A stretch of 64,000 nucleotides of DNA from JAMXLO01 sp963812075 (GTDB lineage: Bacteria > Pseudomonadota > Alphaproteobacteria > Acetobacterales > Acetobacteraceae), in contig CAWETN010000019.1 of assembly GCA_963812075.1 (NCBI GenBank), forward strand, positions 1 to 64,000, written 5' to 3'. Made by a program: the position numbers and the translations under genes. The notes under the pieces are model-generated. The model saw nothing but the letters and a program-made list of their open reading frames with translations, was not told the DNA's origin and searched no databases. Positions 1 to 9,298 of the stretch are shown here, piece after piece (position 1 is the first letter of the stretch; every line of letters begins with the position of its first letter).

Positions 1-784
1 AACATATTGGTCGCTTCGATGCCGAATGCGGCTACGCCCGAGGGCGTTGGGGTCGACACGGCGACGAAGTGCCGTGCGGAACGGCGGCGTCGGAATTGAG
101 GCCGCCGACCAGCCAAGCACGCGCCGTGGCGGCGTTGGTCATCGTCTCGAGGGTGGTGAAGGTCTTGGACGAGACAATGAACAGTGTCTCGGCCGGTTCC
201 AGATCCTGCGTCGCCTCCAGAAAATTCCCGCCGTCGACATTGGAGACGAACCGGAACGTCATCGATCGATCGCTGTACGGCTGCAATGCCCGGTAGGCCA
301 TCTCCGGCCCAAGATCCAGGCGCCGATGCCGATGTTGACGATGTGCGGATGCGTTTGCCCGTGGCGCCCCGCCACTCGCCGCTCCGCACCGCGCTGGCAA
401 AACCCGCCATGCGGTTCGAGGACCGCATGGACTTCGGGAACGACGTTCTCGCCGTCGACCTCGATCCGGGCGTCGCGCGGCGCCCGCAGCGCCACATGCA
501 GAACGGCGCGCCGTTCGGTCGCGTTGATCTTCTCGCCGCGGAACATGGCGTCGCGCCGTGCAGTCACCCCACATTCCTGCGCGAGTCGCAGCAGCGGCTG
601 CATCGTCTCGTCGACGACGAGGTTCTTCGAGTAGTCCAGGAACAACCCGTCCGTCTCGGCCGAGAAGCGCTCCGAGCGCCGGGTCGTCAGCGAACAGGCG
701 GCGAAGCGACGCACCCTTCATCTCCGGAAGGTGCGCAGCCAACGCGTGCCAGGTGCCGGCTGCGGTCGGCGGTTTGCTCACCAT
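1..784 (-). CDS. pgi: Glucose-6-phosphate isomerase, N-terminal part, frame-broken and cut by window edge
   Basis: Interconverts glucose-6-phosphate and fructose-6-phosphate in the cytoplasm. The N-terminal half of the Pgi family can be read, but only by switching frames several times. Segments seen in order are FSAETDGLFLDYSKN, GEKINATERRAVLHVALR, then VNIGIG, then MAYRALQPYSDRSMTFRFVSN and FIVSSKTFTTLETMTNA (the sugar-phosphate loop SSKTFTT). Close to the left edge another frame gives HFVAVST and GVAAFGIEATNM, so the gene runs out of the window. The start at 784 is the first ATG of the first readable segment. At least three breaks fall within about 780 bases. Since the conserved blocks are intact between breaks, base-calling indels are likelier than a decayed gene. 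Confidence 0.85.
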
Positions 785-886
785 GCGGCATAGCCCCTAT
801 CGATCTTGCATGCCCACATCATATCAGCCGAGGCACAATGATCCTGCCTTGAACGCGCCGCGCGGCGTTTAAATCCGGCCCGAGGG

Positions 887-1393
887 TTACCCCCTGTGCG
901 TGACCCGGTGATAGCCGCGTGCGTAGTAGATCAGGCCTTCGTTCGCTTCGCCAACCTCCACCGCCTCGACCGAACAGATGAAGACGTCGTGCGTGCCCAC
1001 CTCGATGATCTGGTCGATGCGGCAATCAAACGCGACCAGCAAGCCGTCCAGCACAGGAGCGCCGGTCAGCATCGTGTGCCAGGTGGCGCCCTCGAAGCGG
1101 GCCTCCATGGTGTGATTGGTCATGCCGGCGAACACCGGTGACAACCCCTCATGTGCGCCGGCCAGCGTGTTCACGCACAGTACGGCGTTGGCCTTCATGG
1201 CAGGGTAGGAGTTGTTGGTGCGATTGGCGCAGACCAGCAGCGTGGGCGGTGTATCGGTGACACTGCACACGGCCGAGGCGGTGAACCCGGCGCGGCCACC
1301 GGGTCCGTCGGTGGTGATGACGTTCACCGCGGCGCCGAGACGCGCCATCGCCTCGCGATAGGCCTGCTTTTCCACTGCCACGGTCCGCTCCAT
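887..1393 (-). CDS. rutF: RutF-like flavin reductase
   Basis: 168-residue member of the flavin reductase (FMN-binding split barrel) family. Such proteins use NADH to supply reduced FMN to a partner monooxygenase. The stretch GAAVNVITTDGPGGRAGFTA followed by SAVCSVTDTPPTLLVC (about residues 20-55) is almost identical to what I know of E. coli RutF, the reductase partner of the pyrimidine-ring-opening oxygenase RutA; FDCRI and VGTHD further on also match. No other rut gene is visible here, so the partner oxygenase may lie elsewhere or the substrate may differ. The 5' end overlaps the 3' end of the upstream transporter reading frame, suggesting co-transcription. Family is certain, the RutF assignment probable. 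Confidence 0.8.
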   Translation of the reverse strand: MERTVAVEKQAYREAMARLGAAVNVITTDGPGGRAGFTASAVCSVTDTPPTLLVCANRTNNSYPAMKANAVLCVNTLAGAHEGLSPVFAGMTNHTMEARFEGATWHTMLTGAPVLDGLLVAFDCRIDQIIEVGTHDVFICSVEAVEVGEANEGLIYYARGYHRVTHRG

Positions 1394-2886
1394 GTGGGCT
1401 GCGTTCGCGGGCGACTATGACGCCATCGCACGAAGGAGGACAGGGGCGGTGCCATCTCCTCCAGCGGGCGGCGCTCCGCCGGCACCGCCAGGAACGCCGC
1501 GACCACCGCCGCGCCCACCATTAGTCCGCCGCCGAGCAGATAGCCCCACATGATCGACACGCGCTCGCCGGTGTCGATCAGCGCACCGAACAGCGCCGGC
1601 CCGGCGACACCGCCGACACCGGTGCCGAACGCGTAGAACAGCGCGATGGCGATCGCGCGCATCTCCAGTGGGGAGCTTTCGCCGACGGTCAGGTAGGCCG
1701 AGCTCGCCGCGGCGGACGCGACGAAGAAGATCGCGGTCCAGGCCGCCGTCTGCTGCACCGCATCGAGCACGCCCAGCACGAACAGCCATCCGGTGATCGC
1801 CATCAGGATGCCGGAGATCGCGTACGTCGCGGTGATCATCAGGCGCCGCCCGAGCGTGTCGAACAGCCTGCCCAGCAACAGGGGTCCCAGGAAGTTGCCC
1901 GCGGCGAACGGCAGCATGAACCAACCGATGCTGCCCGATGCGATGGCGTAGAAGCGCGTCAGGATCAGCGCGTAGGTGAAGAACACCGCATTGTAGCAGA
2001 ACGCCTGCGCCGCCATCAGCGCGATGCCCAGGATCGCGCGATCTCGATAGTCGGTGAACAGCGCGCGGGTTGCGGGGCCGAACCATTCGCGCACGTCGGT
2101 TCGCAGCAGCAGTTTCTCTCCCGGCACTGGCGGCAAGGGCGGGCCGGTTTCGCGCTCCACGCGCCGTTCGATCTCGGCGACGACGCGTTCGGCCTCGTCG
2201 GGCTCGCCGTGCGTCATCAGCCAGCGCGGGCTCTCCGGCAGGAAGCGGCGCAGCAGCAGCACGATGAAGCCGAGTACGCCGCCGATGATGAAGGCGAAGC
2301 GCCAGCCGTATTCGGCCGGCATCACCGCCGGGTCCAGCACCACCAGCGCGCCGATCGCACCGATCGCGGCACCGATCCAGAAGCTGCCGTTCACCACCAG
2401 GTCGGTGAAGCCGCGGCGGCGCGCCGGGATCAGCTCCTGGATGGTGGCGTTCACCGCGGCATACTCGCCGCCGATGCCGGCGCCGGTGAGCATGCGGAAC
2501 ACTGCGAACGACGCGAAGTCCCACGACAGGCCGCAGGCGATCGTCGCCGTCAGGTAGACCAGCACTGTGATGCTGAACAGCTTCTTCCGGCCCAGCCGGT
2601 CGGTGAGCCAGCCGAAGAACAGCGCGCCTGCCACGGCGCCGATCAGGTAGGCGCTGGCGGCGAGGCCCACCTGCTGCTCGGTCAGGCGCAGCACCGGGCT
2701 CTCGGTCAGTGCGCCGGACAGCGACCCCACGATGGTCACCTCCAGCCCGTCGAGCACCCAGGCGATGCCCAGCGCCACGATCACCAGCCAGTGGAACCGC
2801 GCCCAGGGCAGGCGGTCGAGCCGCGCCGGCACGTCGGTCTCGAATACCGCGCCGGCGGGGATGTCGGGGCGCAGCTCATCCGGCAT
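1324..2886 (-). CDS. MFS transporter, aromatic acid/sugar-porter type
   Basis: Inner-membrane major facilitator with about 12 hydrophobic segments. The loop WLTDRLGRKKLF after the second helix is the family signature G-x-x-x-D-R-x-G-R-[KR]. A second copy, LLGRLFDTLGRRLM, opens the second half, and FLPESPRW resembles the sugar-porter/AAHS motif. The start at ATG 2886 is preceded by an AGAGGG Shine-Dalgarno about 9 bases upstream. The last 30-40 residues run into the start of the flavin reductase. A neighbouring frame would stop near 1415, so the true C-terminus may be shorter and an indel may sit just after LEEMAPP. Divergent from the amidase operon, with only 56 bases between start codons, so uptake of an amide or ring compound is a reasonable guess. 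Substrate unknown. Confidence 0.85.
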   Translation of the reverse strand: MPDELRPDIPAGAVFETDVPARLDRLPWARFHWLVIVALGIAWVLDGLEVTIVGSLSGALTESPVLRLTEQQVGLAASAYLIGAVAGALFFGWLTDRLGRKKLFSITVLVYLTATIACGLSWDFASFAVFRMLTGAGIGGEYAAVNATIQELIPARRRGFTDLVVNGSFWIGAAIGAIGALVVLDPAVMPAEYGWRFAFIIGGVLGFIVLLLRRFLPESPRWLMTHGEPDEAERVVAEIERRVERETGPPLPPVPGEKLLLRTDVREWFGPATRALFTDYRDRAILGIALMAAQAFCYNAVFFTYALILTRFYAIASGSIGWFMLPFAAGNFLGPLLLGRLFDTLGRRLMITATYAISGILMAITGWLFVLGVLDAVQQTAAWTAIFFVASAAASSAYLTVGESSPLEMRAIAIALFYAFGTGVGGVAGPALFGALIDTGERVSIMWGYLLGGGLMVGAAVVAAFLAVPAERRPLEEMAPPLSSFVRWRHSRPRTQPTWSGPWQWKSRPIARRWRVSAPR

Positions 2887-2942
2887 GTCGTTCGATCCCT
2901 CTCTTTGGCATAATGGCTCCGGTAACGCCGGAGACATCGACC

Positions 2943-3137
2943 ATGGACGACTTCGAAGCCCAGGTTGAGGCAACGATTGCGCGATGGCACGGCATCGCCC
3001 CGCCGAACGACCCGGCCCGGCGGATGGCGGCGGACCTGATCTCGACCATCCGCGCCTTCGAGGCGCTGCGTGGCTCGCTGGCGTTCGAGGACGAGCCCTC
3101 CAGCTTCGAGGCCGCGCTGCACGAGGCGAAGGAGTAG
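2943..3137 (+). CDS. AtzG-like small subunit (DUF4089)
   Basis: 64-residue acidic helical protein, MDDFEAQVEATIARWHGI at its start and SFEAALHEAKE at its end. Length and position, directly before an amidase gene, fit the DUF4089/AtzG family. In cyanuric acid degradation AtzG binds and stabilises the amidase AtzE (1-carboxybiuret hydrolase). The stop is 4 bases before the amidase start codon, which implies translation as one unit. The start ATG at 2943 lies 56 bases from the divergent transporter. I infer a complex with the downstream amidase. That the pathway is biuret/cyanurate rather than another amide is not shown. Confidence 0.8.
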   Translation: MDDFEAQVEATIARWHGIAPPNDPARRMAADLISTIRAFEALRGSLAFEDEPSSFEAALHEAKE

Positions 3138-3141
3138 CGCC

Positions 3142-4588
3142 ATGACCGATCTCGCGGACCTCTCGATGGTCGATGCGGCGGAGGCGGTGCGACGCGGCGA
3201 CGCGACCTCGCTGGAGTTGCTCGACGCCTGCTGGCGCAACATGGAGGCGGTCAATCCGCGGCTGAACGCGACGATCTGGCTCGACCGCGAGGGTGCCGAC
3301 CAGGCGGCGCGCGCGGCGGACCGTGCGCTACGCGAGAAAGCCTGGCTCGGCCCGCTGCACGGCGTGCCGATGATGCACAAGGACATGTCCTACCAGGCGG
3401 GCAGGCTCAGCACCTGCGGCTCGGCGCTGCGCAGGGACTGGCGGCCCGCGGTCACCGCCACGGTGATCGAGAGGCTGAGCGCCGCCGGCGCCTACGTGTT
3501 CGGCGGGCTCAACATGGCGGAGTTCGCGCAGAACCCGACCGGTCACAATCGCGCGTTCGGCGACTGCCGCGACCCGTGGAACCCGCCCTACATCACCGGC
3601 GGATCGTCCTCCGGCTCGGGCGTATCGGTGGCGGCGCGGTTCAACTACATGGCGCTCGGCTCCGACACCGGCGGTTCTGTCCGGCTGCCGGCTGCCGCGT
3701 GCGGCGTGACCGGCATCAAGCCGACGCAGACCCGGGTGTCGCGCTACGGCGTCATGCCGCTGTCGTTCAGCGCCGACAATGTCGGGCCGCTCACCCGCAC
3801 GGCACGCGATTGCGCGCGGGTGCTGACGCTGATCGCCGGCCGCGACCCGCGCGATCCCACCAGTTCGCACGAGCCGGTGCCGGACTACGAGGCAGCGCTC
3901 GACGGCGACGTCCGCGGGCTGCGCATCGGGCTGCCCTCGACATGGTTCCTCGAAGGCGTCGATGCGCCAGTGCTGGAGGCGATGGAGCGCGCGGTGGCTG
4001 TCTGGTCGCGCGCGGGGCGACGGTGCAGCCGATCGCCCTGCCGCTGATGGACGCCGTGACCACCTACGGCAGCATCGTCTCGCGCGTCGAGGCGGCGACG
4101 ATCCACGCGCAGTGGATGCGCGAGCGGCCGGCGACTACGGCATCCACATCAGCGGCCGGATGTATGGCGGCTACGCCATTCCGGCAACCTATTATGTCGA
4201 GGCGCTGAGCCGGCGCGGGCCGATCCTCAAGGCGTTCTGCCGCGAGGTGTTCGCCAAGGCGGACGTGCTGATCTCGCCCACCATCCGCAGCTGCCTGCCG
4301 ACGCTGGCGGAGACCGACATCGACCACGGCCCGCCGGGCACCGAGGCGACGTTCATGGCGGTCTCGTCGGCGACGCGGCCGTACAACTACCTGGGTCTGC
4401 CGGCGGTGAGCGTGAACTGCGGCTTCGACCCGAACGGCTGTCCGATCGGTCTGCAGATCGCCGCGCGCCCGTTCGCCGAGGCGCGCGTGCTGAAGGTCGC
4501 CGACGCGTATCAGCGCGACACCGACTTCCACACAAGGCGCCCGCCGGTGCTGGATGCGGTGGACGCCACCGCCGTCACCGTCGCATGA
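3142..4588 (+). CDS. Amidase (AtzE/GatA family), two frame breaks
   Basis: Amidase-signature hydrolase that splits a carboxamide to acid and ammonia. The Ser-cisSer-Lys triad is visible: Lys80 in HGVPMMHKDM, the Ser cluster of GGSSSGSG (153-160) and nucleophile Ser179 in TGGSVRLPAA. After about residue 290 the frame shifts near 4010 and again near 4125. The C-terminal part (GYAIPATYY, FAKADVLISPT, LGLPAVSVNCGF) is then intact to the stop. The start ATG 3142 has GGAG upstream inside the end of the preceding AtzG-like gene. The stop overlaps the asparaginase start (ATGA). Pairing with an AtzG-like subunit favours an AtzE-type amidase. Substrate not determined. Confidence 0.88.
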
Positions 4589-5581
4589 GGCCGAAGGTCG
4601 CGTTCATCGGCACCGGCGGCACGATCGCCTCGGTCGGCAAGGGGCCGCTCGACCTGCAGGACTACGGCGCCCACGGCGTGGTCATGCACGCCGACGAGAT
4701 CATCGCGCGCTGGCCGGAGACCGCACTGGTCGCTGATGTCGTGCCCGTGCGCTACCGCAACATCCCCAGCACCGCGATCGACTTTGCCGACTGGAAGGCG
4801 CTGGTTCTGCTGTGCGAGCGCCTGGTGGCGGATACCGCCGATCTCGCCGGCATCGTCATCGGCCATGGCACCGCGACGCTGGAGGAGACCGCCTATATCC
4901 TCAACCTGACGCTGAAGGTGAGCGTGCCGGTGGTGCTGGTAGGATCGCAGCGGCCGTCGAGCGGGCTGTCGACCGACGCCGGCCTCAACCTGGTCAACGC
5001 GATCCGCGTCGCGGCCAGTCCTGAGGCGCGTGGCATGGGCGTGCTCGTGGTGCTGAACGACGAGATCCAGGCGGCGCGCGACGTGACGAAGACCGCGACG
5101 CTGCGATTGCAGACGTTTCGCTCTGCCGACTTCGGCGTGCTGGGCCATGCCGACGGCGATGCGATCGCGTTCTACCGTCGGCCGCTGCGGCGCTGCTGTC
5201 CGGACACCGAGTTCGACATCCGCTCGCTCGAGGCACTGCCCCGCGTCGATATCGCCTACGCCTATGCCGGGGGCGACGGCACGGCGGTGCGCGCGTTCAC
5301 CGCGGCCGGCGCCGAGGGCATCGTGCTCGGCGGGCTTCGCACCTGGCTTCGCACCGCCGGGCGACTTCGAGGCGCTGAAGGAGGCGGTCGCCAAGGGCGT
5401 CGTGGTGGTGCAGTGCACCCGCGCCGGCAGCGGGCGGACGTTCCGCGGCACCAGGCTCGCCAATGCGGGCTTCCTGATCGCCGACAACCTGCTGCCGCAG
5501 AAGGCGCGCATCCTGCTGTCGCTGGCCCTGACGGTGACGCGCGATCCGGAGCGGATCGCGGAGATGTTCAGGGCCTACTAG
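4585..5581 (+). CDS. Asparaginase family protein, one frame break
   Basis: About 330 residues, the usual length of bacterial asparaginases, which hydrolyse asparagine to aspartate and ammonia. The first catalytic motif TGGTIAS (10-16) is intact. The second motif reads HGTATLEETA (94-103), where classical enzymes have HGTDT, so the substrate-binding Asp is Ala. The same variant is familiar to me from alphaproteobacterial homologues, so substrate preference may differ from true L-asparaginase. A frame break near 5350 separates IVLGGL from FEALKEAVAKGVVVVQCTR. The ATG overlaps the amidase stop (ATGA). Together, AtzG-like protein, amidase and asparaginase form a three-gene ammonia-releasing operon. 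Confidence 0.85.
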
Positions 5582-5702
5582 ACCAAGCTTCCCGACTCCC
5601 CTTCCGACAGCGGCGTCCGCTCCGCCCCAGCGCAGCCAGGCTGCGGGTGGCGCCCCTTGATCGGCCTCCGGCGCCGGCGCTATATGCCGCCCTCGCGCGG
5701 TC

Positions 5703-5777
5703 GGGGCCATAGCTCAGTTGGGAGAGCGCCTGAATGGCATCAGGAGGTCAGGGGTTGGACTCCCCTTGGCTCCACCA
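5703..5777 (+). tRNA. tRNA-Ala (GGC), one base short in the anticodon arm
   Basis: Acceptor GGGGCCA pairs with TGGCTCC, the D arm is GCTC...GAGC, and the encoded 3' end is CCA. The anticodon arm reads CCTGA-ATGGCA-TCAGG, with anticodon GGC. That leaves a six-base loop where seven are required, and the usual sequence has an extra T (GCATTCAGG). The T-loop has TTGGA where almost all tRNAs have TTCGA. Total length is 75 instead of 76. Either this copy is defective or the sequence has a one-base deletion in the T pair plus a substitution. The rest of the cloverleaf is sound. Confidence 0.9.
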
Positions 5778-5782
5778 GAGCA
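5772..5782 (+). repeat. 11-base direct repeat at tRNA 3' end (possible attachment core, left copy)
   Basis: CCACCAGAGCA spans the encoded CCA end of the tRNA and recurs exactly at 6851-6861. The two copies bracket the lower-GC HExxH gene. Integration at tRNA 3' ends leaving short direct repeats is typical of small genomic islands, but no integrase is present. The match is short, so this is only suggestive. Confidence 0.35.
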
Positions 5783-5957
5783 CAGCCCGGCAGCGTCAAT
5801 AGACACGCAAACCCTCCGGGAAAATCGGCGAAGAAGTCACCCCCCGCGGGTTGGCTGGCTTCACGAGAAGCACCACCAGCCATCAGCGTTTCGCGGATGA
5901 CGCCAGGTTCTCTTTTCCGCTAATCTCGAGAAGGCCGGACCGAGGGAACCATTTCCT

Positions 5958-6788
5958 GTGATTGAGCAGAACTTCGGAATTGAGATTTGGCCGGATGGGC
6001 CAGGCAAGGAGGGCAGCGAGGCCGCCTTCGAGCGGGACGTTCGCGACGTGCTATCGGAAGTTCTGAGTTCGCGGGCGGGCGCGGTGCTTGCGGCCGCGCT
6101 GCATTACCAGACGACGCATAAGAAGCGGCCGATTCTGTTGATGCCATTCGACGAAGATACCTGCAATGCCAAGGAGGTTGAATTCCCTGGCCAACCGGAG
6201 CAACCGGTCGTTCTCTTTACCCCGAGCAGGATGAGCCGCTGTTCGGATCGCGGCGCCGCGTCACTTCCGAAGGAGGTCCTGTTCCATGAGCTGGTGCACG
6301 CATTTCGGCATCTGAGTGGGACGCAAAAATTTGTTCTGTTCAAAAACGGGCAGCTGCAGCCTTGGGACAAACAAGAAGAGTTCCTGGCTGTCCTCATAAC
6401 AGACATCTTCATCTCTGATGCGACGAACCACCACAAGACTGCTCTCCGTCAGCATCATACGTCACCGCATGAAACCTTGGCCCCGGAGCTCGCGGATTCC
6501 TTCCGCTTCTTTTCGCTCGGAACACGAGCGCTGAACATCATCGCCAACTTCTGCGTCGATAACCAGGGTTTCGCCAAGATGCTGGCAACCGTGCCGGCGC
6601 GCTTCAATCCGATCGCCGCCTATTTCAAAAGCGCGGACCGGGCGTTCGAAATCGCCGCAAGGGGCGATGCGGATTATGTCCTTGACACGATGGAGCCATC
6701 TATCGGCTATATCCAACGACCCGATGGAGTCCGCGTGCGCGACATGGCCTTCCCCAATACGCCTGGCGTTGAGACGCACGACCTTTAG
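5958..6788 (+). CDS. Putative zinc metallopeptidase (HELVH), likely horizontally acquired
   Basis: 276 residues starting at GTG 5958 (MIEQNFGIEI). The only recognisable motif is LFHELVHAFRHL with HELVH at residues 110-114, a classic zincin zinc site. The arrangement resembles M91-type effector proteases (NleD-like), but I cannot confirm that family. No signal peptide or membrane segment is seen. The coding sequence is visibly poorer in G+C than its neighbours (for example runs of A/T near 6325-6350). It stands alone between a tRNA gene and an 11-base copy of the tRNA end, so recent acquisition is likely. It could be a secreted effector, a toxin-like protease or an orphan island cargo gene. 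Function unknown. Confidence 0.6.
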   Translation: MIEQNFGIEIWPDGPGKEGSEAAFERDVRDVLSEVLSSRAGAVLAAALHYQTTHKKRPILLMPFDEDTCNAKEVEFPGQPEQPVVLFTPSRMSRCSDRGAASLPKEVLFHELVHAFRHLSGTQKFVLFKNGQLQPWDKQEEFLAVLITDIFISDATNHHKTALRQHHTSPHETLAPELADSFRFFSLGTRALNIIANFCVDNQGFAKMLATVPARFNPIAAYFKSADRAFEIAARGDADYVLDTMEPSIGYIQRPDGVRVRDMAFPNTPGVETHDL

Positions 6789-6850
6789 CCGATCGCTTTT
6801 GCGTCACGATCGCCGGGCAGATGAGCCCCGGCAGCTTGCGCTGCGGCGGC

Positions 6851-6861
6851 CCACCAGAGCA
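6851..6861 (+). repeat. 11-base direct repeat, right copy
   Basis: CCACCAGAGCA, identical to 5772-5782 at the tRNA-Ala 3' end. It lies about 60 bases downstream of the HELVH gene and could be the right-hand remnant of a tRNA-targeted insertion. Confidence 0.3.
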
Positions 6862-6907
6862 TCGGCCGCAAGCGAGCAGAGGCCGGTTGCGCGAGCGCGT
6901 TCCTCGG

Positions 6908-7666
6908 TCAGTCCAACTCGCCGAACAACAGTCTCGGCACGTCGGTCGGGGTGGCCGCAAGCTTCCGCGTATCGAAGGTCGGGAACAGGCGCCACAATCT
7001 GGCCAGTCCGAACTCGGAGAGCGACAGCCGGTTGAACTCGTTGACGATGGAATCAAACCCGTCGAGCAGCACGCGCGAGTACGGCGCCAGGCGGGTGCAG
7101 GCGATCAGTCCGGTGGGGCCGCAATCGAACTGCTGAACCCGAAGGTCCGGGCGGTATTTCTGCAGAATCGGCAACAGACGCCACACGTCGCCGGTCCAGG
7201 CCGTGCGGGTGTCGGCATCCTCGGCCTCATCCTCGCGAAAGTCCCGCTCCGCCATGCGCTCGTTCAACGGCAGGCAGTCGTGCAGCAGGATGACCGATCT
7301 GTCGTGGCAGAATCGCTCGGTGTTGATGAAATCCCGCAGCAGCGCCTCGAAATGATGCAGCCCGTCGAGGAACGCGACGTCCGCGCCGCCCGGCAGGAAG
7401 AGCCTCAGGCTGTAGTGGTTGAAGAACGCATCGGACGTCATCTGGAAGAAATGCGCCCTGCGCCGGCCCTGCAGCACGTCCTGCGACACCTTGAACCGCG
7501 GATCGACGCAGACCGCGTCGCAGCGGAACGCCCTGAGCGAGTGGCCGGCAGCGGTGCCGATCTCGAAGTAGTTCCGGCATCTCAGGTGCTGCGACAAGGT
7601 CGCCATGAAATTGAGGTAGCCGATCCCGTCGTGCCGCAGCTGCGGGCCGATCTCCTTTCTGTACAT
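6908..7666 (-). CDS. Class I SAM-dependent methyltransferase (Methyltransf_24 type)
   Basis: 252 residues. The SAM-binding glycine motif is FEIGTAAGHSLRAF (about 34-47), followed by an acidic strand VDP. The catalytic-side motif FLDGLHHFEALLRDF is typical of Methyltransf_24 enzymes that modify sugars or small metabolites. The late region ILLHDCLP is also typical of this group. ATG 7666 has GAAAGGAG-like bases upstream in the coding direction. The gene stands alone between the HELVH gene and an ABC binding protein, so context gives no substrate. Family certain, substrate unknown. Confidence 0.8.
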   Translation of the reverse strand: MYRKEIGPQLRHDGIGYLNFMATLSQHLRCRNYFEIGTAAGHSLRAFRCDAVCVDPRFKVSQDVLQGRRRAHFFQMTSDAFFNHYSLRLFLPGGADVAFLDGLHHFEALLRDFINTERFCHDRSVILLHDCLPLNERMAERDFREDEAEDADTRTAWTGDVWRLLPILQKYRPDLRVQQFDCGPTGLIACTRLAPYSRVLLDGFDSIVNEFNRLSLSEFGLARLWRLFPTFDTRKLAATPTDVPRLLFGELD

Positions 7667-7747
7667 GGGTCGCTCTCCCGTGCCGGATGAACCATGGTCG
7701 GCACAGGGCCGATGGCTTCGTCAACCACGATCGAGAGAATCGACGCC

Positions 7748-9298
7748 TCAGCTGCCGTTCAGCGCAAGCTCGTCGTACGGCGCGGTGTAGGGGAATCCCG
7801 CTATCCGCCCGAAGCCCGACTCTGCCACGCGCGGACCCACGCCGTTGATGAAGGCCAGCTGCCAGATCGGCGCATACATCGCGCGCTCGTGCACCATCTG
7901 CTGCATCCGGTGCAGAACCGCCGTGCGCTTTGCTCGGTCGAGCTCGACCGCCTGCTGCGGGAACAGCGCATCGATGTCCGGGTAGCTGCCATAGGCGAAT
8001 GTGCCGCCCTGGACCACCAGGCTCTCGAGCCGTGTCGCGGCATTGCCGAAAGCGCCGGGCCCGGCCTGGATGAGGTTCTTGTACGCCTTGTCGGCAAACC
8101 CCTTCAGGAACCCCGCACGCTCGATCGGCCGCAGCTTGCTGCGGATGCCGACCTCGCCCAGGTTGTTGACCACCGCTTCCGCGATGTTGGCGTAAGACGA
8201 ATCACAGAAATAGAGGCCCGCATCGAAGCCGTTGGGATAGCCTGCCGCCGCCAGCAGCTGTTTCGCCTGGGCCGGGTCGTACACCGCCGGCGGTGGCTGC
8301 CAGTAGAACTCGAACATGTCCGGAAAGACCGCGCTGTTCGTCACATGCGAGAACCCCATGGTCAGCGCCTCGTTGATCGTGTTCCGGTCGATCGCCAGGT
8401 TGGCGGCCTGGCGTACGCGCAGATCATGCCACGGTGATTTCGGATCCCACTGGTCCGCGAAATACACGCAGAACGTGCCCTGCACGACCACCGGCTTCAG
8501 GCTCAGGCCCGGTGTCTGCAGCAGTTCGCCCGCGAGCTCGCCGCGGATCGAATAGGCGATGTCGATCTCGCCCCGCTTCAGCGCGGCAAGCCGCGTCGAT
8601 TCGTCGGGGATCACCTTCAGCACCAGGCGTTTCACGCGCGGCGTGTTGCGCCAGTAGGCTTCGAACGCCTCCAACACCAGTTCCACGCCGGGCGAGAACG
8701 AGACGTAACGATACGGGCCGGCGCCGACCGGCGCCTTCTTGAAGCCATCGTCACCCACTTTGGCGAGGTACTTGCGCGGCACGATCCAGGCTGCCCCCGT
8801 GGCACCGCCGTAGAACGTCAGAAAGTCCGGCCATGGCTGCCTCAGCCGGATGCGGACATGCTGCGGATCGGGCGTCTCGATCGCATCGACGCGCTGCCGC
8901 AGCAGGCTCTGGCTGTTGCCGCGATAGCGTTCGAAGGTGAACTTCACGTCGTCCGACGTGACCGGATCGCCGGTGTGGAACAGCGCGCCTTTCCGCAGCA
9001 CGAAATCGTAGGTCAGGCCATCCTCCGACGCCGAGAACGATTCCGCGAGGCTTGGAGCCAGGATGTCGTCCGGCATCGCCTTCACCAGACCGTCGTGCAT
9101 CGCATAGAGCAGCATGAAGGGGGTGATGATCCCGGTGGTCTCCGCCGGGTCGAACCACGCCGGCGGCAGCGAGACATGCACGCCGTAGGTCAATTGACCG
9201 AGCGGAGCCGCCACCGCCCGACCGGTCGCGCCGGCAATGCCGGCGGTCGCTGCCAGCAATGCGCGGCGCGTCAACGCTCCATGCCCTGTTGCGCGCAC
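7748..9298 (-). CDS. ABC transporter substrate-binding protein, peptide/nickel family (SBP_bac_5)
   Basis: Periplasmic binding protein of about 516 residues. A signal near the N-terminus contains TRRALLAATAGIAGATG, suggesting Tat export. Family features include YAMHDGLVK and GLTYDFVLRKGALFHTGDPV, where the second matches the FxLRxgvkFHdG-x-P signature of family 5 proteins. Others are VGAGPYRYVSF and AANLAIDRNTI. I chose GTG 9298 because GGGAGGA lies 5-6 bases upstream; an ATG at 9355 would add residues before the twin-arginine region. No permease or ATPase gene is adjacent, so the rest of the importer is elsewhere. Ligand unknown (oligopeptides or similar). Confidence 0.85.
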   Translation of the reverse strand: MRATGHGALTRRALLAATAGIAGATGRAVAAPLGQLTYGVHVSLPPAWFDPAETTGIITPFMLLYAMHDGLVKAMPDDILAPSLAESFSASEDGLTYDFVLRKGALFHTGDPVTSDDVKFTFERYRGNSQSLLRQRVDAIETPDPQHVRIRLRQPWPDFLTFYGGATGAAWIVPRKYLAKVGDDGFKKAPVGAGPYRYVSFSPGVELVLEAFEAYWRNTPRVKRLVLKVIPDESTRLAALKRGEIDIAYSIRGELAGELLQTPGLSLKPVVVQGTFCVYFADQWDPKSPWHDLRVRQAANLAIDRNTINEALTMGFSHVTNSAVFPDMFEFYWQPPPAVYDPAQAKQLLAAAGYPNGFDAGLYFCDSSYANIAEAVVNNLGEVGIRSKLRPIERAGFLKGFADKAYKNLIQAGPGAFGNAATRLESLVVQGGTFAYGSYPDIDALFPQQAVELDRAKRTAVLHRMQQMVHERAMYAPIWQLAFINGVGPRVAESGFGRIAGFPYTAPYDELALNGS

